NCBI GenBank assembly: GCA_964469935.1
Contig: CAYXZQ010000001.1
Location: forward strand, 1-64,000
Length of the DNA stretch: 64,000 nucleotides
Source: CAYXZQ01 sp964469935
GTDB taxonomy: Archaea; Nanobdellota; Nanobdellia; Woesearchaeales; DSVV01
Direction: 5' to 3'
Part shown: piece after piece, positions 1 through 7,051 of the stretch
Numbering within the stretch: the first letter of the stretch is position 1
How the letters are laid out: each line of letters begins with the position of its first letter
Translations under genes and position numbers: made by a program
Notes under the pieces: generated by a model
The model's input: only the letters and a program-made list of their open reading frames with translations
Database searches by the model: none
What the model was told of the DNA's origin: nothing

Positions 1-71
1 CAAAAGACATCGTTGAGCCGACAGGCGGGAAATCGAGGATCAAGGCAAGGATCCTGGAGGTCCTTGAATAA
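1..71 (+). CDS. rps27e: Ribosomal protein S27e, C-terminal end (partial)
   Basis: Only the last 22 codons are in the window, read from base 3. The visible tail contains PTGGKSRIKA followed by an ILEVLE ending, which matches the C-terminus of archaeal S27e, a small zinc-finger protein of the 30S subunit. Its TAA shares its last base with the ATG of the aIF2-alpha gene. This is the usual archaeal gene order, so the two are almost certainly co-transcribed. The zinc-binding cysteines lie outside the window. Confidence 0.85.
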   Translation, partial: KDIVEPTGGKSRIKARILEVLE

Positions 72-856
72 TGCTGATTCTCAAGGAAGGATACCCTGAA
101 AGGTCAGAGCTTCTCATATGCACAGTCACGAAGATACAGTTCAACTCGATCTTCGTCAGCATCGACGAGTACCAGGGAAAGCAGGGGATAATACACATAT
201 CAGAGATATCCCCAGGAAGGATAAGGAACATCCGCGACTATGTCAAGGAGGGCAAGGTCATCGTCTGCGTGGTCCTTCGGGTCAACATGGAAAGGGACCT
301 CATCGAGCTCTCCCTGCGTCGGGTCCAGGAGGGCCAGAGGAGGAACAAGATAAACGAGATGAAGCTCGAGCAGAAGGCAGAGAAGCTCATCGAGTTCGTG
401 GCCAGGTCCCAGGAGACGGACCCGGCAAAGCTTGTCAGGCATATCATTGACAGCATCAAGGACGAGTACGACACTGTGCACGGATATTTCGAGGACATAG
501 TGCTCGGAGACGAGACAATCGACAGGCTCAAGCTGCCCCCGAAGACAAGTAAGGCACTCCTTGAGACAATCACCACGAGGATCAAGCTCCCGGAGGTCAT
601 CATCAAAGGCAGGTTCGAGCTCTCGAGCTTCGACCCCAGCGGTAACGAGATGATCAAGGAGGCGCTTGCCAGGGCGAAAAAGACAGGGGGCGAGAGCCTT
701 TCCATACTCTATCTCGGCGCAGGCAAGTACGGGATAAGCATAAAGAGCGAGGACTACAAGACAGCCGAGAAAGTGCTTGAAAACGTTGTCAACGAGGTCA
801 CGGCATTCATGAAGAAGAACAACGGCCTGTGCTCGTTCTCAAGGACGGACAAGTAA
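71..856 (+). CDS. eif2a: Translation initiation factor aIF2 subunit alpha
   Basis: This 261-residue protein has the family's normal length. It opens with an S1/OB RNA-binding domain (about residues 8-85, with GIIHISEISPGR and IRDYVKEG, typical of eIF2-alpha), followed by a helical middle domain and a C-terminal alpha/beta domain. It is the alpha subunit of the heterotrimer that carries initiator Met-tRNA to the small subunit. The ATG overlaps the stop codon of rps27e by one base, and nop10 begins one base after this gene, so translation initiation and ribosome biogenesis genes form one operon here. No key element appears to be missing. Confidence 0.95.
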   Translation: MLILKEGYPERSELLICTVTKIQFNSIFVSIDEYQGKQGIIHISEISPGRIRNIRDYVKEGKVIVCVVLRVNMERDLIELSLRRVQEGQRRNKINEMKLEQKAEKLIEFVARSQETDPAKLVRHIIDSIKDEYDTVHGYFEDIVLGDETIDRLKLPPKTSKALLETITTRIKLPEVIIKGRFELSSFDPSGNEMIKEALARAKKTGGESLSILYLGAGKYGISIKSEDYKTAEKVLENVVNEVTAFMKKNNGLCSFSRTDK

Positions 857-857
857 C

Positions 858-1037
858 ATGGCAGGGCATATTCACAGATGCAACGCCTGCAATGCCTACA
901 CATTGAAGGACACGTGCGCGAATTGCGGCCAGAAGACAATACTTCCGAGGCCGCCAAAATACAGCACAGAGGACAGGTATGCAGGCTACAGGAGGAAGCT
1001 CAAAATGGAAACACTTCATAAGGAGGGCCTCATATGA
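858..1037 (+). CDS. nop10: H/ACA RNP component Nop10
   Basis: This 59-residue protein is the core subunit of the archaeal H/ACA pseudouridylation complex, with Cbf5, Gar1 and L7Ae. It has the expected N-terminal zinc ribbon with two Cys pairs (CNAC near residue 8 and CANC near residue 20), then PRPPKYS and a basic tail containing YAGYRRKLK, all hallmarks of the family. The gene begins one base after the aIF2-alpha stop. Its TGA overlaps the next ATG as ATGA, which implies coupled translation with the PAC2 gene. The presence of Nop10 predicts H/ACA guide RNAs somewhere in this genome. Confidence 0.93.
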   Translation: MAGHIHRCNACNAYTLKDTCANCGQKTILPRPPKYSTEDRYAGYRRKLKMETLHKEGLI

Positions 1038-1837
1038 GCAGCTGGAGGTTCGAGCAGGTAAAAAAGACACTGCCAAAGCTTGACAAGCCCATATTCGTCG
1101 AGGGCCTGCCCGGCATAGGCAACGTGGGAAAGATTGCCGTGGATTTCGTAATCGACAAGACAAAAGCTGTCAAGCTCTATGACATAAGCTCGAACACCAT
1201 GCCCCATTCGGTGTTCGTCAACGAGGACAACCTCATCGACATGCCGAGAATCGAGCTCTACTACAAGAAAGGGGCGGGCAAGAGGCCTGACCTCCTGCTC
1301 CTCACTGGGGACGTGCAGCCTTCTGACGAGGTGTCCTGCCACGAGTTCTGCGAGGACATAATGGCCTTGGCGAGGAGGTTCAAGGCAAAGGAGATTATAA
1401 CCATCGGCGGCATCGGCCTGCAGGACGTGCCGAGGACGCCCAAGGTATACTGCACAGGCAACGGCAGGGCCATAGTATCCAGGTACATCAAGGGGACGAA
1501 GATGTCCAACAAGATATACGGCGTGGTCGGGCCCATCGTGGGGGCATCCGGCCTGCTTCTCGGGCTTTCCAAGAAGAAGAACATCCCCGCTGTCTCTCTT
1601 CTGGCCGAGACCATCAGCCACCCTTATTTCCTTGGGATAAAAGGCGCAAGAGAGGTCCTGAAGGCCTTAAACGTCAAACTGAGCCTTCAAATCAACCTAA
1701 AAGAGCTGGACAAGGAGATAAAGAGCCTGGAGGCCGAAATGCTCCAGAAGACTAAAGAACTCAGCCAGATATCAAAGGAGACAGCCCTAAAGAAGATAGA
1801 AGGGAAGTTCGGCAAGGAAGTGACTTATATCGGCTGA
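1034..1837 (+). CDS. PAC2 family (proteasome assembly chaperone-like) protein
   Basis: This 267-residue protein belongs to the archaeal PAC2 superfamily, whose eukaryotic members help assemble 20S proteasomes. The family loop GLPGIGNVGK is near residues 24-33, and a second conserved stretch TIGGIG is near residue 137. The last 55 residues are strongly charged and heptad-like, so a C-terminal coiled coil is likely. The start overlaps the nop10 stop (ATGA). The function of archaeal members is not established; the assignment is to family only. Confidence 0.85.
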   Translation: MSSWRFEQVKKTLPKLDKPIFVEGLPGIGNVGKIAVDFVIDKTKAVKLYDISSNTMPHSVFVNEDNLIDMPRIELYYKKGAGKRPDLLLLTGDVQPSDEVSCHEFCEDIMALARRFKAKEIITIGGIGLQDVPRTPKVYCTGNGRAIVSRYIKGTKMSNKIYGVVGPIVGASGLLLGLSKKKNIPAVSLLAETISHPYFLGIKGAREVLKALNVKLSLQINLKELDKEIKSLEAEMLQKTKELSQISKETALKKIEGKFGKEVTYIG

Positions 1838-1930
1838 TTTTTGCGACTTTCTAGTAAGTAACCAACCAAAAGGCTTATAAAGGCAGAAAGTTTCCTATAT
1901 CCAGGTTTAAGGGTTTTGGGGGTTGTTTGA

Positions 1931-2041
1931 ATGAAAAGGAGCAAGACTGATACACGTATGTTTGTAGACATATATGCACCGAAGGACGAGACAAAGAAGT
2001 GGAAAAAGACAGATAAGCACAAGGAAAACTGGTGGATGTGA
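1931..2041 (+). CDS. Small basic hypothetical protein (36 aa)
   Basis: This short ORF encodes a lysine-rich peptide ending in WWM. It is preceded by a TATA-like ATAA-rich stretch near 1871-1882 and a purine-rich leader, and its TGA overlaps the ATG of the next small ORF (TGATG), which is characteristic of real coupled genes. It contains FVDIYAPKDE in the middle, so it is not low-complexity throughout. No family was recognised, and translation is an inference from the overlap and the promoter position. Confidence 0.45.
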   Translation: MKRSKTDTRMFVDIYAPKDETKKWKKTDKHKENWWM

Positions 2042-2166
2042 TGGATGAGGATCAAGATTTACTGGCTGAGATCGAGAAGAAGAGGAAGAAGAAATCCTTT
2101 GAATCGGTCATAAACAAGGGGAAATTCTCTGAGACAGAACTGGAAGAAGTTATGATGGAAGGCTAG
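2041..2166 (+). CDS. Small charged hypothetical protein (41 aa)
   Basis: The ORF starts on the last base of the preceding small gene's stop codon and encodes a 41-residue peptide. It has a Lys/Glu-rich helical N-terminal half (EIEKKRKKK) and an acidic C-terminal half (ETELEEVMMEG). The composition resembles small nucleic-acid-associated or antitoxin-like peptides, but no family can be named. Overlap with the upstream ORF is the main reason to list it. Confidence 0.4.
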   Translation: MDEDQDLLAEIEKKRKKKSFESVINKGKFSETELEEVMMEG

Positions 2167-2198
2167 GCTTCCTCACAAAATATCATTCTTTAGAAAAA

Positions 2199-2210
2199 TA
2201 TATATAAAAT
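2199..2210 (+). promoter_or_regulatory. TATA box for the dph2 remnant / CYTH unit
   Basis: TATATATAAAAT lies about 20 bases before the ATG at 2229. At the usual archaeal TATA-to-start distance the transcript would begin almost at that ATG, so the message would be essentially leaderless. The promoter therefore looks intact although the gene it originally served is truncated. Confidence 0.6.
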
Positions 2211-2228
2211 ACCGATATCTATTTGCTG

Positions 2229-2480
2229 ATGGAATACGACCTGGAGCTTGACAGAGCAATAAAGGCAATAAGAAAAGAGGGAGCAAGGACTGTCTGCATC
2301 CAGCTTCCTGATGGCCTGAAGCCGAAGGCTGATGAGATACAGAGGGAGCTTGAGGAGAAGACAGAGGCAGTGGTCCTGATATGGGCAGGGAGCGCTTACG
2401 GGGCCTGCGACGCGCCTTCCGGGCTCAAAGGGGTGGACCTTCTCATACAATGGGGGCACAGCGAATGGAGACAGAGATAA
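2229..2480 (+). pseudogene. dph2: Truncated diphthamide synthase Dph2 (N-terminal quarter only)
   Basis: The first ~80 residues match archaeal Dph2, the radical enzyme that transfers 3-amino-3-carboxypropyl from SAM to the histidine of aEF2: IQLPDGLKPKADEI, then YGACDAPSG containing the first iron-sulfur Cys, then GVDLLIQWGHSE. The family is normally about 320-340 residues with two further cluster cysteines. Here the frame ends after 83 codons, and the CYTH gene begins 16 bases before that stop in another frame. The break falls just after the conserved GHS. No remainder of Dph2 is seen downstream, so this is a deletion remnant, a split gene or a misassembly. ATG 2229 is preferred over TTG 2223 because of the TATA spacing. 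Confidence 0.8.
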
Positions 2481-2956
2481 AGCTCAGGATAGACGACATC
2501 GGCAAGGCGAGGGCAAAGATACTCTCCCTTGGTGCAAAGCCCCTGGAAAAAGGCCCCTTGGAGAACGTATATCTCGATTTCGGGGACATGAGGTTCAGGG
2601 AGAACAACGAGCTTCTCAGGCTGAGGAACAACAGCCTGGTGACGTACAAGAAAAGGATGGCTGATGATGAAGGGGTCAGAAGGTCCGAGGAGATAGAGTT
2701 CAATGTCGATGACGGCGGCAATTTCATCAAGGTCATGGAGAGGCTGGGGCTGCATTTGAGGGATTCGACGCATAGGACAAGGGAATCATTCTCGCTTGAG
2801 GGGGCAAGGATTGAGCTCGATGAGACTAGCATAGGCAATTTCATCGAGATTGAGGCTGAAAGGGATGTTATATTGAGGATTGCAGAGAAGCTGGGTCACG
2901 GCCGGGATGATTTCATAACAGAGACATACGGGCAGCTGGGCGAACATAAAAGGTGA
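2465..2956 (+). CDS. CYTH domain protein (CyaB/ThTPase-like)
   Basis: This 163-residue protein begins with the CYTH signature ExExK (METEIK, residues 2-6). It continues with alternating charged strands: YKKR, the EEIEF pair, and a late IEIEAERD. CYTH enzymes form a metal-dependent tunnel that binds triphosphates; members include class IV adenylate cyclases, thiamine triphosphatases and inorganic triphosphatases, and the substrate cannot be chosen here. The start lies inside the Dph2 remnant and is the first ATG that gives the signature. The stop TGA is part of the purine-rich ribosome-binding site (AGGTGA) of the DHH gene. Confidence 0.85.
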   Translation: METEIKLRIDDIGKARAKILSLGAKPLEKGPLENVYLDFGDMRFRENNELLRLRNNSLVTYKKRMADDEGVRRSEEIEFNVDDGGNFIKVMERLGLHLRDSTHRTRESFSLEGARIELDETSIGNFIEIEAERDVILRIAEKLGHGRDDFITETYGQLGEHKR

Positions 2957-2959
2957 AAA

Positions 2960-4150
2960 ATGACAGACTTCATGATACGATCGGACACTCTTGAGAATCT
3001 CAGGCCAGGGCTTGAGAAGGCAAGGGAACTGATAATAGATTCGATAAAGAGCAAGAGGCCAATTCTTGTCAGGCATCATGCTGACTGCGACGGTTATTGC
3101 GCAGCTGTCGCTCTCGAGAGGGCGATACTTGCTCTGATGTACAAGGAATACAGGCGGGAGAGCGACCTGTTCTACTACTACAGGAGGCTGCCGTCAAAGG
3201 CGCCGTTCTATGACTATACAGACGCGACAAAGGACGTGAGCAACTTCCTTTCCGACTCAGCACGGTTCGAGAGGGAACCTCCGCTGATTATAGTCGCGGA
3301 CAACGGCAGCTCGAAGGAGGATCTCCTCTCTCTCAAGAAGCTCAAGCTCTATGACGCAAAGATAATCGTGATAGACCATCACCCGAACAATGTGGAGAAC
3401 GACAGCTTCATAGACGTGCACGTCAACCCGTTCCTTGCAGGAGGGGGCTCGGAGCTCACCGCAGGCATGCTCGGAGCAGAGCTTGCAAGGCTCATCGACC
3501 CAAAGACCCCCAATCCGGAGCTCCTGGCAGCCACGGCGGGCATAGCTGACCACTCCTTCGGCAGCGAGACAGAACAGTACCTCATGCTCGCCCAAAAAAC
3601 AGGATACGGCAGGGACATCATAAAGAAGACGGCGCAGGCAGTGGATTTCGAGGCAAGGTACCTGAGCTTCCTCGAGAGCAGGAGCCTTGTCAATGACCTG
3701 CTCTACGGCAATGCAGAGAAGCATAAGGCGCTTATTGAGCTCCTGAACAATGAGATAGAGGCCAGGAACCGGGAACAGGTAAAAAACGTCATGCATTATT
3801 CAGAGATACTCGACATGGGCGGTTTCGCGCTCGCAAAAATCGACCTTGGAAAGCTCCAGGCAAAGGTCTATCCGTCGGGCAGCAGGACGACGGGGATGCT
3901 CGCAGGCTATGCGAAGGAGAAGCAGGAGAAACCAGTCGTCACGCTTGGAATCGGTCCTGATTTCATCACATTCAGGATAGGAGATGAGCTTGGGTTCGAT
4001 GTCAACAAGGTGATTGCCGCAATCCGGAAAGCCATCCCGCACGCTGATGCATCAGGAGGCGGGCATCCGAAAGCAGGCACGGTCAGGTTCAACCCCGGTG
4101 CCCTGGCAGAGGTCCTGGAATTCATAGAGAATCACCTGAAGAAGGGATGA
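2960..4150 (+). CDS. DHH-DHHA1 family phosphoesterase (RecJ-like)
   Basis: This 396-residue protein has an N-terminal DHH domain with HHADCDG near residues 39-45, a DNGS motif near residue 112 and the diagnostic DHH-PN near residues 139-143. A C-terminal DHHA1 domain carries GGGHPKAG near residue 364. These residues bind the two metals of DHH exonucleases and phosphodiesterases. Archaeal members include RecJ/GAN-type single-strand nucleases; the exact substrate is uncertain. Start ATG 2960 has AGGTGA five bases upstream, and the stop overlaps the next gene as ATGA. Confidence 0.88.
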   Translation: MTDFMIRSDTLENLRPGLEKARELIIDSIKSKRPILVRHHADCDGYCAAVALERAILALMYKEYRRESDLFYYYRRLPSKAPFYDYTDATKDVSNFLSDSARFEREPPLIIVADNGSSKEDLLSLKKLKLYDAKIIVIDHHPNNVENDSFIDVHVNPFLAGGGSELTAGMLGAELARLIDPKTPNPELLAATAGIADHSFGSETEQYLMLAQKTGYGRDIIKKTAQAVDFEARYLSFLESRSLVNDLLYGNAEKHKALIELLNNEIEARNREQVKNVMHYSEILDMGGFALAKIDLGKLQAKVYPSGSRTTGMLAGYAKEKQEKPVVTLGIGPDFITFRIGDELGFDVNKVIAAIRKAIPHADASGGGHPKAGTVRFNPGALAEVLEFIENHLKKG

Positions 4151-4623
4151 GCATGGAAGTATTGAACTACGCACTGATAAGCTTCATAGTATTTTTGGGA
4201 ATCATCGCCGGGTACGCTCTGTCGCTAATCGCGCCCGAGGAAATCAGGCCGGGAAAGGTGCATCTCAAGTTCTTCTACAGCATAGTCGTCGGCCTCATAA
4301 TCGCCCTGACGATAAGGGGCTTAAGCAATGTCCTTTCATGGGTCGTCTATTTCATAGTGATAATGGCAGTGTTCCAGCTGAGGTATGTCAAATACCTGTA
4401 TCCAGTGATGGGGATCTTCCTTTACCTTTCGATAGGCAATTATTTCAGCTACGTGTCGCCACTCCTGTTCATGCTCGGGCTTTCGGTCGCATCGATCGAG
4501 GCGTATGGGTTTGTGCATGATGAGAAGATAGAGAAAAAATGGCAGCTTCTCGGGCTCGTCACCTGGAGGTACGTCTGGATAATCCCTGTGAGCCTGCTAC
4601 CATTTCTCGTCTCTTATCTTTAG
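4147..4623 (+). CDS. Multi-pass membrane protein of unknown function
   Basis: This 158-residue hydrophobic protein has about four to five predicted membrane segments (near residues 7-27, 38-60, 62-85, 90-112 and 137-158). A short charged HDEKIEKKW stretch precedes the last one. Its start overlaps the DHH gene stop by four bases, so it is probably co-expressed with the nuclease. Its 3' end overlaps the convergent carS gene by 27 bases. No family was recognised. Confidence 0.7.
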   Translation: MSMEVLNYALISFIVFLGIIAGYALSLIAPEEIRPGKVHLKFFYSIVVGLIIALTIRGLSNVLSWVVYFIVIMAVFQLRYVKYLYPVMGIFLYLSIGNYFSYVSPLLFMLGLSVASIEAYGFVHDEKIEKKWQLLGLVTWRYVWIIPVSLLPFLVSYL

Positions 4624-5136
4624 GAGATAGGCTGTCCTGGTCGCAAGCATGCTGAGTATTGCCCCTGAGACAACAAGGATAAGCATCATCTCCCAGGTCA
4701 TGGGCTTGACAAGCAGGCTGAAGAGCACTATGCCGAGAGGGTAGTCTATCTGGTCCCACGGGAACCACCTGGCGCCCTCTGCCATACCTGCCCGCCTCTT
4801 GAAGAAGCTCCTGGCCAGATCGCCGAAGAGCGCCCCGAATCCGAGAGCAGCACCCACAAGAAGGAAGCTTGTCCTTGCATAATCGATATATGATATGTTT
4901 GCAAGAATGCCGTGCATATACAGGGTATGCTGGGCGTATGCGATGAGGACTGCTCCAAGAATCCCGAATACAAATCCCCTGTAGGTCTTGTGGGTGCCGA
5001 ATATCTTCTTCCCCGCCAGCTTTTTGTTGAAGTCGACAGGGACGGCAAGGAACCCAAACCTCTTCCTTACCAGTATAGGCATCATGTTCGCAACCATCCC
5101 AGGCAGCGCATAGTAAAGGGTCTGTATTATCAGCAT
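4597..5136 (-). CDS. carS: CDP-archaeol synthase
   Basis: This 179-residue integral membrane enzyme transfers CMP from CTP to unsaturated archaeol phosphate (digeranylgeranylglyceryl phosphate), giving CDP-archaeol, the common precursor of archaeal polar lipids. Family marks are PGMVANMMP near the N-terminus, DFNKKLAGKKIFGTHKTYRG (the conserved cytoplasmic loop), FGDLARSFFKRR, and WDQIDYPLG near the C-terminal end. It is the last gene of a three-gene minus-strand operon, one base behind archaetidylserine synthase, so the first shared step and the serine branch are co-transcribed. Confidence 0.92.
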   Translation of the reverse strand: MLIIQTLYYALPGMVANMMPILVRKRFGFLAVPVDFNKKLAGKKIFGTHKTYRGFVFGILGAVLIAYAQHTLYMHGILANISYIDYARTSFLLVGAALGFGALFGDLARSFFKRRAGMAEGARWFPWDQIDYPLGIVLFSLLVKPMTWEMMLILVVSGAILSMLATRTAYLLKIRDEKW

Positions 5137-5137
5137 C

Positions 5138-5653
5138 TTATATCTTCCTTATCCTCAATTTTGAGACCATCAAAAGCCCCATGGCAGCGTACAGCAGCAG
5201 CATGAAGCTGTTGAATGGCTGGGCAGAATAGAGCAGGACAAGATACACTGCCGGGAAGATGAATCCGTTGGTCGTTATGGGCACTCCCTCGAAGCCCCTC
5301 TTGTCCGTGACATTGAACCGAGACAGCCTGAGCATGCCGCATACGGCGAAGAATGCAAGCACAATCACAGCAGGCACGCTGCTTAGCCCCTGCATGTACC
5401 CGAATACCGCAGGCGCTATGCCGAAGCTCACAAGGTCGGAGAAGGAATCCAGCTGCTTCCCGAACTCATTGACCTGCCCCAGGTGCCTTGCAATCCTCCC
5501 GTCGAGAAAATCCAGGCACACAGCGGCAAGCATGAGGACAGCCGATGAAGTGAACCTCATATTGGCCGAAAATAATATCGAAAGAAACCCGCACGTGAAA
5601 TTGCCGACAGTGAAGATGTCGGCAATCTTGAGCCTCCTGAGCATGGATATCAT
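5138..5653 (-). CDS. Archaetidylserine synthase (CDP-alcohol phosphatidyltransferase)
   Basis: This 171-residue membrane protein has the complete CDP-alcohol phosphotransferase motif D-x2-DG-x2-AR-x8-G-x3-D-x3-D, at D48, D51-G52, A55-R56, G65, D69 and D73. The last Asp is the proposed catalytic base. Length and motif fit the PssA-type enzyme that joins L-serine to CDP-archaeol. It lies between a decarboxylase (overlapping by 4 bases upstream) and carS (1 base downstream), which makes serine the most likely head group; inositol- or glycerol-phosphate use cannot be excluded from the motif alone. Confidence 0.88.
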   Translation of the reverse strand: MISMLRRLKIADIFTVGNFTCGFLSILFSANMRFTSSAVLMLAAVCLDFLDGRIARHLGQVNEFGKQLDSFSDLVSFGIAPAVFGYMQGLSSVPAVIVLAFFAVCGMLRLSRFNVTDKRGFEGVPITTNGFIFPAVYLVLLYSAQPFNSFMLLLYAAMGLLMVSKLRIRKI

Positions 5654-6297
5654 AGGAATTCGGCAAGCACGGTGCTGCCTGCCTTCACCCTTTCACCTTC
5701 TTTCACCTTGAGCTCCACATTTTTCGGGATGACCAAAGAGACCTGGCTGCCCAGATTGATCCTTCCTAACCTCTGCCCCTTGACCACGAGATCGTCCTTC
5801 TTGACAAAGCACTCTATCCTCCTTGCGACGAACCCCGCAATCTGCACGACCTTGCAGGAGTCGATGTCCTCAATGAGTATCTCATTGCTCTCATTCGACA
5901 GTGCCTCGAGGGAGCTTGCGGCAAGAAACTTTCCCTTGTTGTACCTGACAGACGCAATCCTTCCGCCCACAGGCGCCCTCTGGACATGGACGTCGAGAGG
6001 GCTCATGAAAATCGAGACCAGGTATCCTGCATCCTTCACGTCACCTGAAAAAGTTTTGACCTTCCCGAGCGCGCCCTTGCTTATCTTGAGGTCCCCGGAG
6101 CCTATCTCCGCAACCTTGATTATCCTGCCGTCAGCAGGGCTCACCATGTTCTCCCCCTGAGGTATCTCCCTTTCCGGGTCCCTGAGGAACCAGAACCTCC
6201 AGAACAGGAAAAAAAGTGCAGCAAGCACCAGCAGACCGACCAGTATCCCGCCTATCATGATGAAAGCTAAAGACCATGACATTATAAAATTTTCCAT
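5650..6297 (-). CDS. Archaetidylserine decarboxylase (PSD family)
   Basis: The protein decarboxylates archaetidylserine to archaetidylethanolamine. It has an N-terminal membrane anchor (about residues 10-35), then SPADGRI, FMSPLDVHVQRAPV and a C-terminal LGSQVS. In this family the chain self-cleaves between Gly and Ser of that motif, and the Ser becomes the pyruvoyl cofactor (Gly183-Ser184 counted from this start). Its length fits the short form shared by archaea and some bacteria. Three starts are possible: TTG 6306, ATG 6297 and ATG 6282. A TATA element near 6311-6318 favours 6297 or 6282. It is first in the operon with archaetidylserine synthase and carS. Confidence 0.87.
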   Translation of the reverse strand: MENFIMSWSLAFIMIGGILVGLLVLAALFFLFWRFWFLRDPEREIPQGENMVSPADGRIIKVAEIGSGDLKISKGALGKVKTFSGDVKDAGYLVSIFMSPLDVHVQRAPVGGRIASVRYNKGKFLAASSLEALSNESNEILIEDIDSCKVVQIAGFVARRIECFVKKDDLVVKGQRLGRINLGSQVSLVIPKNVELKVKEGERVKAGSTVLAEFL

Positions 6298-6341
6298 GTA
6301 ATCCAATAGATTTTTATATTCGATGAGCCAGACCCGCCCCT

Positions 6342-7004
6342 ATGAAGAAAAAGATTGAAGTCAGCGCCGGGGACATCCTGCTCATCATGGGCGTGCTCCT
6401 GATAATAGGCATAGTTTTCTACTTTGTAAACATCTCATTCACAAATCCTCTCGAGGTCAGGGACTATATCCAGGGCTTCGGGGCATGGGGGCCGTTCGTG
6501 GTCATCGGCCTCATAATACTGGAGGTTGTGCTCGCGCCGATCCCCGGAGTCATAATAGCTGTCGGCTCAGGGGCTGCATTCGGCGCATTCTACGGGACGC
6601 TCTATTCCTACATAGGCAACATAGCAGGGACTACCATCGCCTTCTTCCTCTCCAGGCGATTCGGCAGGCCGCTTGTCAAGAGGTTCGTCAAGGAGGACAA
6701 GCTGGACTACTATGACAGGTTCTTCAGGGACAGGGGCATCTACACCCTTTGGGTGGCGTACATCTTCCCCGTGTTCCCTTCTGACATCATCAGCTTCGTG
6801 ACAGGCCTCTCAGACCTCAGATTCAGAAAATTCTTCATGATAATCGCCATTGGATACCTGCCGAACATGCTTCTATTGAACTATTTCGGGGACACCATCA
6901 TAAACTACGGCCTCGGATTAACTACGATAATGTTCGGGGCGTTCCTCGGACTCATATTCCTGCTCGGCCTGCTCTCTACCGCAAGGTACGGCACGAAAAA
7001 ATAA
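6342..7004 (+). CDS. VTT/DedA-like membrane protein (TVP38/TMEM64 family)
   Basis: This 220-residue protein has about five to six membrane segments. The VTT-domain core shows as APIPGVII near residue 65, GAAFGAFYGTLYSYIGN, SRRFGRPLVKRF near residue 105, and FPVFPSDIISFVTGL near residue 143. VTT proteins in other organisms act as lipid scramblases or in membrane homeostasis, which would suit its position beside the lipid operon, but the precise role is inferred. It is divergent from the decarboxylase gene, and the short shared AT-rich spacer (6307-6341) carries a TATA element readable in both directions. Confidence 0.82.
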   Translation: MKKKIEVSAGDILLIMGVLLIIGIVFYFVNISFTNPLEVRDYIQGFGAWGPFVVIGLIILEVVLAPIPGVIIAVGSGAAFGAFYGTLYSYIGNIAGTTIAFFLSRRFGRPLVKRFVKEDKLDYYDRFFRDRGIYTLWVAYIFPVFPSDIISFVTGLSDLRFRKFFMIIAIGYLPNMLLLNYFGDTIINYGLGLTTIMFGAFLGLIFLLGLLSTARYGTKK

Positions 7005-7051
7005 ACCTGTCGGGAAAAGCTTTTATATCCTGCCGGGGTTCTCTGCAGCTT

